From Anthoceros angustus (taxonomy: Eukaryota; Streptophyta; Anthocerotopsida; Anthocerotales; Anthocerotaceae), in assembly GCA_010909165.1 (NCBI GenBank), contig MU008165.1:1488001-1552000 (forward strand): a stretch of 64,000 nt of DNA. The letters run 5' to 3'. Made by a program: the position numbers and the translations under genes. A model generated the notes under the pieces. That model was not told the origin of the DNA, made no database searches, and saw only the letters and a list, made by a program, of their open reading frames with translations. Below, piece by piece: positions 32,065 through 43,294 of the stretch; position 1 is the stretch's first letter; the number at the start of each line of letters is the position of its first letter.

Positions 32065-33919
32065 ATGGAAGCTGCGTGCGTGAACGTCGAAGTGTTGGGT
32101 TCGCCTGTCTTGGTGTTCTCGTTGTGCCCCAAGAGCACTACAGGCCGGTGGTGTGCGGCTAGAAAATCGTGTCTTGTGCTCCGGCAGCTGAGATTGCAGG
32201 CCAATGGGACCAGGAGGCCATTTGTGCCGCATTTTCGAGCTTCAGCAGGAGACGGTGTGGCAGCGGTAGCGGGCGAAGTGGGAGGGAGCTTCAAAGCCCT
32301 GGATGACGCTGTGGCTGCGGTACATTGCCTTGCCAGACCCTGAATTGTGTCCGGCATTATCTCAGGTCTATGTCCAGATTGGTGTAGGCCCTGATGAAAG
32401 GATAGCAATGCAGAAAGATGCAGAGGCTGTCAAGAGCGCGCTGGATCAACTGAGCCAGGAAGGCTTGGCCAAGCAGTGGGGATCCATGCCTAATATTTCA
32501 CGACGCACGGTTAATTTTTACTCACATGGCTTACTCTGACACACATTTATACGTTCCTGGGCTAGGCCACGCAGCTCAAATCTGTGATTGTCGTGTGAAA
32601 TGCAGACATTCATCCGGGAGCTGAGCAGCATCGGGATCAAGAATCCCGAAACCCTGGCTGTCCCCAGTGTGCGGAATGATGTAAGTTGCATCCTGTTGCT
32701 TTGCTCAAAGCTTGGAGATCCATGTGTTCCGAGCCATGTTCCTGTGCATTTTTGTCCAGGCAGCATTCTTGGCCACGGTGGTGGGAGTGACAAGCGTCGT
32801 TGCCGTCCTCGCTGGTCAGCTACCTGGGGTAAGGTGTCTTGCCATTACCTTGTCTCTTTCGATTGGAGACGCATCCTGCTTGCCCCCCCTCACTGTAGAC
32901 TGTTGCAGGACTGGGGCTTCTTCGTGCCGTACTTGGTAGGAGGCTTCTCCTTGGTGGTTCTGGCTGTAGGAAGCACTGCACCAGGGTGAGTCGTTTCAAT
33001 CTGTTATGCAGTATACTTTGAGCTCCTCGCCCTGCATCCCATCTTCTAACACCTGCTTGTCAACAGACTGTTGCAAGCTGCGACTGATGCATTCTCTTCC
33101 GTGTTCTCCGATTATCAGGAGCGGGTTCTAAGGCATGAAGCAGCTCACTTCCTGGGTACTGTCTGAGTGTCTCCTTGCCCGGTTCAGCCCAGCTGCTTAA
33201 GCGATCAACAGAGCCGGAATTGACACCCTCTTTTTGTCACTTCTTGTGCCTGCAGTTGCATATCTGGTGGGATTGCCCATTCTGGGATATTCGCTGGACC
33301 TTGGAAAGGAGCACGTCAATCTTGTGGATGAAAAGCTGCAAAAGCGCATCTACACAAGTGGGGTGGAAAGCAGTGAGCTTGATAGGTAAAGTGTACCTGT
33401 GTTCGACACAATCACACACCACATCTTATGCTCCGTGGCTGATATGCTACTTTTGTGGTTGGCAGGTTAGCAGTAGTGTCCATGGCTGGATTAGCTGCTG
33501 AAGGGCTCAAGTATGATAAAGTAGTGGGTCAATCTGCGGATCTCTTTTCGCTACAGGTGAGAGGTTCAGTTGTTTCCGCAGAACCTGGATAGATAGATTC
33601 AGGGCGATGCTGATTCCCGTGTTCATCTGCAGAGGCTCATAAACAGGAGTAAGCCAAAGCTCAGCAACGATCAGCAGCAAAACCTAACGCGATGGGCTGT
33701 AAGCAGCCTAATGCCCTACCTCTGCCATGGAAATTTGGCCATCCATGAAACGTGGGGCCAGCTGCCAGCTGATTCCCTGACTGTGAAAGCGTAATTGCTG
33801 TGCAGGTCCTGTACGCGGCAACCCTTCTCAAGACAAACACGAAGGCCTACGAAGCATTGATGGAGGCAATGGCGCAAAAAGCTAGTGTCACCGCATGCAT
33901 TGAAGCCATCGAGAAATAG
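32065..33919 (+). CDS. VIR3/FtsH-like chloroplast membrane protein
   Basis: Homologue of the plant family containing Arabidopsis VIRESCENT3 and At5g27290, chloroplast membrane proteins related to the zinc-protease part of FtsH. Ten exons: 32065-32319, 32366-32509, 32606-32680, 32760-32828, 32909-32985, 33067-33155, 33256-33385, 33466-33556, 33633-33698, 33806-33919 (369 aa). Residues 1-60 resemble a plastid transit peptide (Ser/Arg/Cys-rich, few acids). Two membrane spans follow at about 159-178 and 184-204. The metalloprotease-type motif HEAAH is at 230-234 in RHEAAHFLVAYLVGLP, and the conserved GYSLDLGKEHVNLVDEKL and GLAAEGLKYDKVVGQSADL follow. No AAA ATPase domain is present, as in the family. 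Intron 1 is only 46 nt. Proteolytic activity is inferred from the HExxH-like motif. Confidence 0.87.
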
Positions 33920-34209
33920 GATAGAGAACAATCGTGCTTTCGAAGATTCATGTTTCTTGTGATGCAGGTAATTCTGTGTCCACAAAAAATTAATTACAAA
34001 CACATATGTACATACAGTCCACACCCCCCCTAATTGGGACCGATTCCGAGTGCCTTCGGAGGTCCCATTAAGGGAGGTGTCCTGATAACCTGTTTCCTAT
34101 TTAAAAAATAATACAAATATTATACATTTTAAAAGATAAAACAATTTAAAAAACATTAAATTGATAGATTTTACTATAAATAACCTTTAACACTTCTCTA
34201 TATACTTGT

Positions 34210-34960
34210 TTGCAGGCATCTCTGCTCGAGAAGCAGCTCGGCCAGGCTTTTCAGTCTGTCCTCCAGGACCCCTCCATCTCCAGGTCCACTAGAGCGCGGC
34301 TCCGCTCTTGTTTTGGGAAGGGAGCATGTGGCAGCTCTTGGCCATGCATCACAGAGTTTCACATCGCACCAACCACCTTCACTCTGCGATGCACGCTTAG
34401 TCTCGGCCTACTCCGGCTTCTTCGCTCCTCACTTGTGAGTGCGGCTCGCCTTGACGTCTCTTGTCCACACCTTGCTCGTTGTCCCCACGGGTCATTGCAT
34501 TGCTCCACGGCGCCATCCGTGTGATGTTTGCCTGCTCGCGAGTGGCTATATGGCCCGGAGGAGCGGGAGTATACTCTTCTTGGTCAGTCATTCAATCGGG
34601 CGGACCTATACCTTGTCCGTGGCGACCGGTTGTGGTGGCGGATGTAGTGGTTCTTGACCACCTGCGCCACCTGGTATACGCCACCGCCAGTCAACAAAGT
34701 CGATTTCTTTGCCGTGCTTGGCTCTCAAGGTCGCAAGTATATGGCAAGATGCAGCGGGCCACCTCTTTATCCGCTTGCTCTAGAAAGCGTATGGGGCAAT
34801 GGTGCAGGGACTTTGACAAATTTGTCAAGTCTTGTGAAAGCTTACCATGCGTGAGGCATAGTCTTGGTAGTCCCTCTGCGTACTTCACACGCCACTTACA
34901 GGCTGGTTTCTATTGCTGCTCTTCAGCAGGCGCTCTCAGCGATTCTCCATAAGGCGGCGG
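34210..34960 (+). pseudogene. LINE-like C-terminal remnant, shifted frames
   Basis: Pieces of the same retroelement tail family as at 16.1-16.6 kb, spread over all three frames: RARLRSCFGKGA, VADVVVLDHLRHLVYA, RKYMARCSGPPLYPLALES and FDKFVKSCES. Frameshifts separate them, so the copy is dead. No polymerase core is present. Confidence 0.55.
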
Positions 34961-35024
34961 CGGTGGGTGATGCCTTTTCCTCTTCCTCCGTGGTTTGCAG
35001 GCCGTTTATTCTACCTGCATATGA

Positions 35025-37675
35025 AACACGATAATTTTGCAAGGGGGGGAATATACCCGATGGGGGTTTACTGGCTTTTATCCTTCGAAGAGGGTTTCTG
35101 GGTCTAAAACTAGCCTGTCATGGCATGCTCTAAAAATTTATCACAAAATCATGGTGTCACACCATTGGTTGCATTGTTTTCATGAACGGCTGAGGCATGT
35201 GAAGGGTTTAGGCTTTCCACAACACATCGATTTCCGCATAATTGAACCCACGTGGTTGACCATTCTTGGCGGTGTTACGCATAAATATTGCCTTTCAACT
35301 AAGGCACTATGTAAAACACCAAAAGAAGACCCGGTAGTAGTCGCTTGTATACTACACTTTGGGCATATACAGGAAAGGGCGCCGGCCGCGCCTTTCCCGC
35401 ATACCTCCGAGTTTGGGGTTTAGGTCAAAGTTCTCGTCGTTCTCACTTCCCACACGCACAATGTCCTTCGCGTATGTGATAGAGTACAATTTACATCGGA
35501 TTCCCATTGATATGCAAATGGAACCCTCTTGAAGCACCTTCATTCGATTTTTACCGCCCACATGGTTGTCACCAAACCGAATGCCGCAAGCCCTTGTCAC
35601 AAGGTCATGTTTCCATTTGCATTCCACTACATCATCGAGGTGAAGTCCTTCAAAGCAAATGACCGCCTCAGAAAGGGGCTTGTACTTCATGCACACTATT
35701 TCAATACCATACAAGTTAACCAAATCAGCTGTTGCTTTAAAATATTTTTAAAATATATAGAGTAAGTGGGATTAGTTCCCCTCAAAACCAGGGCCCCAAA
35801 CCTCAAAGTAATGTTATGTTCCACATTTTGGCGGGTACCTAAACATGCCCATATATTCTTCGAAAACGAAGTTGCACATTGTACAGTACGAATTAATGAA
35901 AGTAAGTTCATAGGTTTTTTCGAAAATGGGTGCAATCGTGGCATGAGAGAAGAATTTCAAAATACGCATCCATAAAGAGGATGCTGGCTGGCCGGCGCCC
36001 TCCCCATGCACGCCCTCCCTATGGGCGCCGGCCGGCCGGCGCCCTCCCCATGCCGGCCGGCGCCCTCCCCATGCACGCCTTCCCCATGGGCTGCCTTTGA
36101 TAAAATAAATAATTGGCGCTTCAAGTGATTTGTGGCTTGGGGTAGTTACTCAAGTGGTTGGATAGAGAGATTAGTAAGTAGTAGGTTTGATTAAAACCTC
36201 TACTCCTCATGTACATCAACTTTGTTGATTTTTAAGGGCATCCTTTGAATTAAAGGATTCTGTCCTTAAGGACGCATTCACGAGTCCTTATTTTGGCCAG
36301 CATAGTTAAGAATTTGTAGTTTTAAACCCAAAATCATAGCAAATATCTTTCAATCGTTGATCGCGAGTTTGAAATTACTCGTAATATTATATTAATGGTC
36401 TCAAATTATAAAAGAATCAAAATGGTGAAGAGGGCTACGGCTCACTCAAGTTTCTACCATTTTATGGAGCTCATTGAAGGCCGCGACCATTGTATTGTAG
36501 AGGTCATAGCTCCTGGGCATGTGCTTCAGTCCTGGACACCATCTTTGCGATCGAACAAGGCTGTACATTGTGATTTTACATGTGAAAGATGTCATATTTT
36601 GCTCATTCAATTTGAAACATACATTCAAATGGTTGAGGGAATGTGTTACTAGTACTTGTTCGATAAAGGCAATGATTCAAACCCGTGAAAGCCAAAACCC
36701 AGCCGTGAAGCGTCCTCGTAAACCAAAAGCGGCATAGGCTACGACCACAGTGCCACGCTTACGCAAGTGCTTGATGAGGCGGGAGTTGGGGAGAACGAAA
36801 CGCCAAGTCCATGGGCAAGAACAATGGTTTTGATGACCCAGTGGGCGCATGTGGAACTTAGAAGTGGTCATACATTCGATGTTGGCTCAAGGCCGTATGA
36901 GTTCTGATTGGTCCCCATGAGGACCATTCCGGCGTAACGCTTGCATGCTCGTTTTAAAGTTTACCGTTTTGTCCCGATCGTTGTGGGCCGCCATGTCGGC
37001 GTTCACACACAACTTTCGGTTTTGTTTCTTTCCAAAGTATAACCATGTTTAGTTTTGATATGAATTTATTGAATGGTGTCCATGAACACATCACGGAGGC
37101 GCGGCGCCTAGATAGGCTCTCTATCATGTCAATGGAAAGAATGCACTTTCGATTGTGGATGGAATAAAGAGGCTAATGTCATTTTGAAGACCTAGGGTTT
37201 AAATCCTCTTTTAAGGACTGTGTCAATTTCACGAAGGGGATCTTCCGTAATTATGGTGTTGGTGGAACGAATGCGTAATTTAGCAATGGTGTTGGATTCG
37301 TATCCGCTCGAGCCGGATGAGTCCTAGCGTAGCCCGTCATATTCCTCCATTCTAAAGTAGAGACTCAAAACATTGGATTGACGGTGAAAGATCCATTTTT
37401 TGTGGTATAGATAGTCCACCGAGTTCCCCACAAAATAGTACAAGGCTTGAGTGTTGTGATAGACACATTAGGGCGGCCGCGGCCGGCACGATGGGTCATT
37501 GTAGTGGAGGCAACTGGTAAACATTTGATGTGTAAGTGTATGTACCCCAGGAATGGGGGTGATGTTTTTAACCTGACGTAAAAAAGCTATTTTTGGACTG
37601 GGCAGTGTTTGGTCAAGAGGGTCCGACCCCAGAAGAAGAGGGTTTGTATATTCCCCCTTGCAAAATTATCGTGTT
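35025..37675. mobile_element. Inner 2.65-kb inverted-repeat element
   Basis: AACACGATAATTTTGCAAGG followed by a G-run and AATATAC (35025-35056) is repeated inverted at 37646-37675, about 30 bp with differences only in the G-run length. Internal frames (for example minus 35.35-35.72 kb with LYGIEIVCMKYKPLSEAVI) match nothing I know. It lies inside the 34.0-38.1 kb element. No target duplication is evident. Confidence 0.5.
35981..36090. repeat. GC-rich CCGGCGCCCTCCCCATG cluster
   Basis: Several direct copies of CCGGCGCCCTCCCCATG, with GCCGGCCGGC palindromes, form an extremely GC-rich island in AT-rich DNA. Confidence 0.75.
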
Positions 37676-38143
37676 ATTACATTGTGGGTGCAGTTGGTCA
37701 CTTTAGGTAGGGAGCTCAGTTGCTCCTCTTCACTCCGACCCCCGGGTCCCCATTTGTTGTCCCCTCCTAGATGGTCTCTTTCCATCGTTCTTTCACCTCA
37801 ATAAATCATCCATTTCTTGTTTGAAAGCTACTACTCTACTCTCTCTAAGCAGCTTTAAAAAACTTTTACCTATCATAGAGGAAAAAGCTTAGCTTATGAG
37901 TCTTCAATCACAGCTAAAAGTCTATTGTGCTTTGAAATAATCAATTCTTTTTTTCTTTTTTTTAAATTTTTTAGTAAAAAAATCTCATTTAGGGAGGTGA
38001 AACTAACATGAATGTATGTTTCAAAAGGTCCCAAATATCATTTAGCCAAAAGTCCCATTTTTTATACTGTGGACTAAAGGGAGTAGGATGAGAGGTTCCA
38101 TTTAGAGAGGAATCCCATTTATAGAGTTCCCAATTAGGGGGTG

Positions 38144-38639
38144 CTGATTGTAGGTGGTGCTTCCATGCCGGCCCTTAATGGTGCACGTCAACATATCTAT
38201 TGGCCCGCTCAGTTCGGATTTAGAACAATTGTATTATTGCCGGCTCCTCCAACTCGTCATGCGTGTGTGTGGGGACGTGGGGCCCACCATTCACACTCAC
38301 GTAGCCGGTCGAAAGCAAGTGCCACGTGAGAACATGCCTACATCCATATCTCATGTGGTCGGCAGCGTGTGACATGCATGCACATGCCTCCATCCATATG
38401 TACCTCATGCACTACATTCTGTATAATGTATATGCATTCACGATGAACTCGTATATGCCATGTACGCTCTAGTCTTAAGTCCCTGGGATACCATTTATCA
38501 CAGTTGGTGGGCTACATTCAAATCATTGCGTGAGCCATTTCAAATTACGTTTTTAGACATGGGTGTCCCTATCCACGACCAAATTATGATACAGATGGCT
38601 CATTTTGAAGCCTACGCTAAGAGCATTATGTCTCATCAA
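38144..38639. other. Repeat-derived region
   Basis: The first 80 bases (TATCTATTGGCCCGCTCAG part) resemble a stretch at about 39.94-40.02 kb, marking a dispersed repeat. No gene. Confidence 0.4.
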
Positions 38640-39110
38640 GACTCAAAATATAAGGGTATGTATGGAGACCAAAATAAATATTCAAAGAAAGGGCTGATTT
38701 GTATCTTCTTCAATACATAGGAAGAAGTTTGTTTCAAAATATAAGGGTATGTATGGAGACCAAAATAAACATTCAAAGAAAGGGCTGATTTGTATCTTCT
38801 TCAATACATAGGAAGAAGTTTGTTTTACGATATCAAGATACAGATAACTTATTTTGAATCCTACACTAAGAGCTTTCTTTCTAATCCTATCTTAGAGCAT
38901 AAGAACAAATATAGAGGCGGAAATAAACATTCAAACGATTCACAGCAAAAGGTCAGTTTGTTCTCTTCTCTTACACATACCTAGAAGTGTGCTCAATCTT
39001 ATCATGATACAAATGGCTCATTTTCCAACTTGAATTGAGAGCGTTCTTCCAAATCAAGCTTTGGGGTCTTCGGGCAAGTATGAAGACCGCAATAAGCACT
39101 TAAAAGCATG
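38640..39110. repeat. 91-bp tandem duplication within a diverged 180-190 bp repeat
   Basis: The block from CAAAATATAAGGGTATG to GGAAGAAGTTTG occurs at 38644-38734 and again at 38735-38825, almost identical. On a larger scale, units beginning ATGATACAGATGGCTCATTTTG, AAGATACAGATAACTTATTTTG and ATGATACAAATGGCTCATTTTC recur about three times to 39.05 kb. Confidence 0.8.
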
Positions 39111-41738
39111 ACGACAACAAATGTGTTGCTGAGCAGGCTCACACTTGATTCTCATTTCGCATTTGACTGTGCACATCTTCTTCCTCCTCACTTTCTATGG
39201 ATGCTTCCAGCTAGTGCAAGCTCGAAAATAGCGTGGTTACATGCATTTAGATTGCATACGCATGCCCCAATAACTACATCAGTGCTGCAAAAATCTTTTC
39301 CTCCAAAGGCAGACCAATATCTAGTGTGCCTGGGCTAAGACCACATGTTTTGTCTGCGAATGATGTTGCAGCTCGCCCTTTTGTCGGTCTCCTTTTAGAA
39401 CAAGACAAGAAACGAGTGGTCCCTATTGTCTCCGTGGAGCAAGTCCTCCACTCTCTCTCGATGAACAATGACAAAATTAGACAACAGTGGAGTGCATTTT
39501 CCTTGAGTCAATACTTCTCTATCAATAACAACAAGAGATCTTGTCAAATGAAGGATTGTGTTGAGACCTGGCGGTGGGTCCAATACTTCCCACTCGATCG
39601 GTAGTGAGAGACCAGCTGACACGTCTACACTCATATAGCTTGACCTCAACACACGATGGATGAGCGTTCACAATAAGTGTGAGGTTGGTAATGTCGCACA
39701 CGAGTTTGAAACATGGAGCCCCGTGCGTTCGATATTAGGGTTCATGGCATGGATGTGAACCATCCGTGAACGGGATTTCAGTCTTCAGAGTGTAAGTGGT
39801 GGGCCCAGCAGACGCCCGCATTAACAACTTGACGAATTTTATCAATCGGGCTATTATCAGAGATTCATAGTTCTTAAGGTGCAGAGGTGTGTCTAATAAG
39901 TAAAAACTACAACCACAGGGATAAGTTGGTGCTTCCAACTACCTTAGCACTCGAAGGGGCGATAGTGGCGGCCCAGAATGGGGCGCGTCAATGTATCTAT
40001 TGGCTGCTCAGCCTCTGGACCATCTTAAACTACCTGTGAACGGAGACTCCGTCCCTCCCCCACAGTTCCGCCTACACCCCCTCCACTCCTCTCGAAAGCC
40101 TGGGACAAGTGGATGTTCCACAGGGGGAGGCAGCCGCTCATGTGGTGAAAAGCGGCAGCCGTATGTCCCACCGCCGTTCGTCTACCATGTCTACCGCACC
40201 AGAGGCATGAAGGAAATGCACGCATTGATCCTTACCCGAAACCAGGGAAAGCTCAGGGAACGGTAGCTTGGGTGAAAGAGGAGTGCCTGAGATGGCCAGA
40301 TCGGCCTTGAGCTGCTCGCGTAAAGCAAGTGCGCTTAGTTCCAGCAACGTGGAGAAGGACTCGGTCTGATGTTCGGAACATGAACAGATTTCGTTCATTA
40401 CGGCATATTCAACCTCCAATTAGCGAGGCTCTCCAATTACCATCATCAAGCCCTCATCCTCCATCCGAACTCCATCTCTCATGAGATTCCACTTGGTCTA
40501 CATAAGGATCAATCCGAGCCTTACAGTGGACATAAAAATGAACGGCGGAAACCAATGCGGCTGCAGCTGCTCACCGCCATCGGCAAATGCCCCACCCTGA
40601 GGAACGTCCGAGAACATAAACCTCTCAGTCATACCATGACGGCCATAGCGGCAAACGTAGAATACCGTGGCAGCCAACATAGAGTACCATAGCAGCCCAC
40701 AGAGAGTACCATGCCGGCCAGCCCAGAGTCAACAACCACAGCATGGAGGAGGTAGAGGGGATGGAAGCAACCCACCTGGTCGCGCTCCATCCAAGAGAGT
40801 GCATAACCCTTCTAGATCCTCAATCTTATTCCATGGCGAAGACACTGGAAGGCTGATGGCTCTCAGCTACTAAGTTCGCAACGGACACCTAAATGCTGCC
40901 TTCTGGACATCCACCATGAGGCTATGGAACGAACAAATTGATGACTTGGGTGTACTAGCAACCAGAAACGGGCCTCTTGGAATCAAAGACGTGCATCTGC
41001 TGAGAAAGTGTTATCATCCAAACTTGGATCCGGCCAATCTCATCAGCGTCCATGAAAAAATTAGCTCAGTATTTGATGACAACATCAACTCAGGATTGAG
41101 ACAGCTGTGCAGCACCTTGAGATCATTCACAGATCCCAGCAATTCAATACACTGCACATAGTCTCCGTCTCTTGACCTGCTAGTACCAGCCTGTTCATCC
41201 GACATCTGGAAACCAATGGCACCGCTTTTCCATCTACATTTGAACCGCTGGTAAAACGGCTCCACATTATATCGAGCTACATGACCATGCAGGTGCTAAC
41301 CCAGCTACAATCGAAGAGACACCAGGATAATATAGGAAACTCCTGTGAAAGCCTTCAACCACAGCTTTGCATTTGCTAGCAAGATTGAATCACTAAAAAA
41401 AGAGAGCTATCTCAAGCTTGATGAAGTCCAACATTTGATATCAAAGAAGTATGAGGCATCCTCCCGAACATGGGTGAAGGAATTCCAGCGCCTAGTTGAA
41501 TAGGCTCTTACCTCGATCAGAATCAACAAACACGTTCCAATACAGCTCATCGCACTTGGACAATACGGTGAAGTAGTTCTGGAGGGTAGAAAGCAGCACC
41601 GAAATACTTGTCAGCTTCCACCCTACTGAAGTAAAAGGTAGACCTGGAATCAAAGCTTAACCATGGTAGGTTGAGTCCAATGTACCACGCAGAGCTGGAA
41701 GAAACGGGCGACTTTGGAACTCCTTCACAGCGAGCCCG
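39111..41738. other. Unassigned region with protein-like patches
   Basis: Protein-like patches, none of which I can name. On the minus strand at 40.14-40.42 kb there is VEYAVMNEICSCSEHQTESF. On the + strand at 40.92-41.16 kb there is GIKDVHLLRKCYHPNLDPAN, and at 41.36-41.50 kb SFAFASKIESLKKESYLKLD. Stops break them up, and no consistent splice model emerged. They may be relics of a gene or element. Confidence 0.35.
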
Positions 41739-42281
41739 CTAGAACGCCGATCCACTGCCTTTCTTCTGTCCTAAAAGGTGGTCCTTGGCCTCATTTATTT
41801 TCGAAGCCAAGTAATGGCTTCCACCAGCATCCGGGTGATTGGCAGCAATCACACGTCTGTGCGCTTCTTTGACCTTTTCCTGAGCCACGCTTACCCTGCC
41901 GTACACAGCGATCAATCAGTCCCAAGCCATCGACAGCATGTAAGATGGCGTCCGCTTGCAGCGCATTGCCCTCCCAACGTGGCTACAGCAGGAAAGGATT
42001 ACAGATTTTTCACCTTACGCCAAGGATCAAGGCCGCTTCCCTTTTCGTCATAACCGGCTGAAACCCTCCGTCATAGAATCTGCGGAGACGAGGTACCGCA
42101 GGTCTTGTCTTGAAAGCATGCCAGGCTTCTATGCCGTACTTGCCAGCCATGGCCGCCGCAGCCACAGCCACGCCAGCAATCAAGGGTGCCAAAGCCTGCA
42201 CAGCAGATGAAGAGCATCAGTCAGAAAAACCCTCGAGTCACCAAAAGCATGACCTGAACTGTGAATCAACATCCTCACCAT
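41739..42281 (-). CDS. TIM14: Mitochondrial import motor J-protein TIM14/PAM18
   Basis: Inner-membrane J-protein that stimulates mtHsp70 in the TIM23 presequence translocase motor. Three exons: 42281-42279 (the ATG alone), 42195-42014, 41895-41739, giving 113 aa, the usual size of plant TIM14. Residues 4-18 form the membrane anchor ([17 protein letters not shown]). A linker ending [20 protein letters not shown] follows, then the J domain with HPD at 82-84 ([21 protein letters not shown]). It ends KKGSGSAF, as in plants. Exon 1 carries only the start codon before a GTGAGG donor; this is the one inferred part, supported by the exact fit of M-ALAPLIAG to the family N-terminus. Confidence 0.93.
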
Positions 42282-42429
42282 GTCCCTGGCGGCACAGTGC
42301 AGCGGCTGCTTAGAAGACAGTGCGAGTCCTGCAAAGGATCCTCCGAAGACTGCACGTCAGCGCGAAGGTATTGAAACGGGGCCCCGAGGAAGATATACTG
42401 TGAGCTGCGTGAGGGGCGGAAGAGTGCTT

Positions 42430-42502
42430 GGAAGGGAATGCTGGATTCGAGAAGGGGAGGCGGACGAGAGTGCTTCGAAGGGAATGCTGGATTCGAGAAG
42501 CA
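42430..42502. repeat. 24-bp direct repeat in the TIM14 upstream region
   Basis: GAAGGGAATGCTGGATTCGAG occurs twice (near 42434 and 42477), within 220 bp upstream of the TIM14 ATG. Confidence 0.8.
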
Positions 42503-42529
42503 AACCACTAAATAGTGAGTGTTTTCTAC

Positions 42530-42629
42530 GAGACTAGAAGTAAAGTGGAAACTTCTGTAACAAGCAAGAGTAATAGGTCGAGACTAGAAGTAAAGTGGAA
42601 ACTTCTGTAACAAGCAAGAGTAATAGGTC
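42530..42629. repeat. 50-bp perfect tandem duplication next to the tRNA 3' end
   Basis: A unit from GAGACTAGAAGTAAAG to AGTAATAGGTC is present twice in tandem (42530-42579 and 42580-42629) with no mismatch seen. The second copy ends inside the acceptor end of the tRNA-Gln gene. Confidence 0.93.
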
Positions 42630-42696
42630 CCACCGAGATTTGAACTCGGGTTACTGGATTCAAAGTCCAGTGTCCTAACCACTAGACCATAGGACC
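42625..42696 (-). tRNA. trnQ-UUG: tRNA-Gln (UUG)
   Basis: A 72-nt cloverleaf on the minus strand starting GGTCCTATGGTCTAGTGG. The acceptor stem GGTCCTA pairs with TGGGACC, and the discriminator is T as in plant tRNA-Gln. The anticodon loop is CTTTGAA with anticodon TTG, flanked by the CTGGA/TCCAG stem. The T arm has GTTCAAATC, so internal A and B boxes are present. No intron. No T-run terminator is seen within about 120 bp of the 3' end. Confidence 0.97.
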
Positions 42697-43294
42697 AACA
42701 CAACCACCTTTTGATAAATAAACATAATATTCACAATGAAAAACGCCGGGTGCCTAAAGGGAGTGGATGCCGTTGGCACATATTTTGCTTTTCTCATTTT
42801 CCTAAGCTCTTTGGACACTCTCTCTCTAAGCTTTTTGACGATCGGCAGGCTTTGTTGGACTCCTTATATGTTTTCTCCCTTTTTTTCTTTTTTTCTCTTT
42901 TTCCCTCTTTTTCTTTTTTTCTCACCTTAAATAATTATTATCTTCTAGTTCAAATATATATATATGTGTACTCCATTTTTTTCCTCTTTTACATTATACT
43001 AGTTGTACACACAATCTTTATCCCATGATGTCCTTCCATCCTTAGCAGATATGAATAAAGTTGTTGGTGTTGTCCAAGTGAATTCTTATTCTTCACGTGT
43101 TCGTGTGTGGCTTTCCAAGGATCATGCCATAGGGAGAATTATTCCTTGATATTTACGGACTATAAATATTTCTAGGGCGGACGAAGCATGTGGTACTGGG
43201 CGTAGTAACCGAGGGATGGCTCCTTCTCCTTAGTAGACCAACGCCATTCCCATGTGGAGAGGTGTAAAGTACCTAATTCTTTTGTAAACCTAAA
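42697..43294. other. Intergenic region with T/C tract
   Basis: Contains a pyrimidine tract at about 42880-42930 (TTTTTTTCTTT repeats). Short frames only. Confidence 0.5.

Larger units (their letters stand above)
34022..38143. mobile_element. Candidate 4.1-kb inverted-repeat element
   Basis: The left end CACCCCCCCTAATTGGGAC (34022-34040) and the right end TTCCCAATTAGGGGGTG (38127-38143) are inverted copies. Further CCCATT/AATGGG motifs lie just inside both ends. A LINE fragment and a second inverted-repeat element sit inside. No target-site duplication or transposase was found, so the class is open. Confidence 0.45.
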
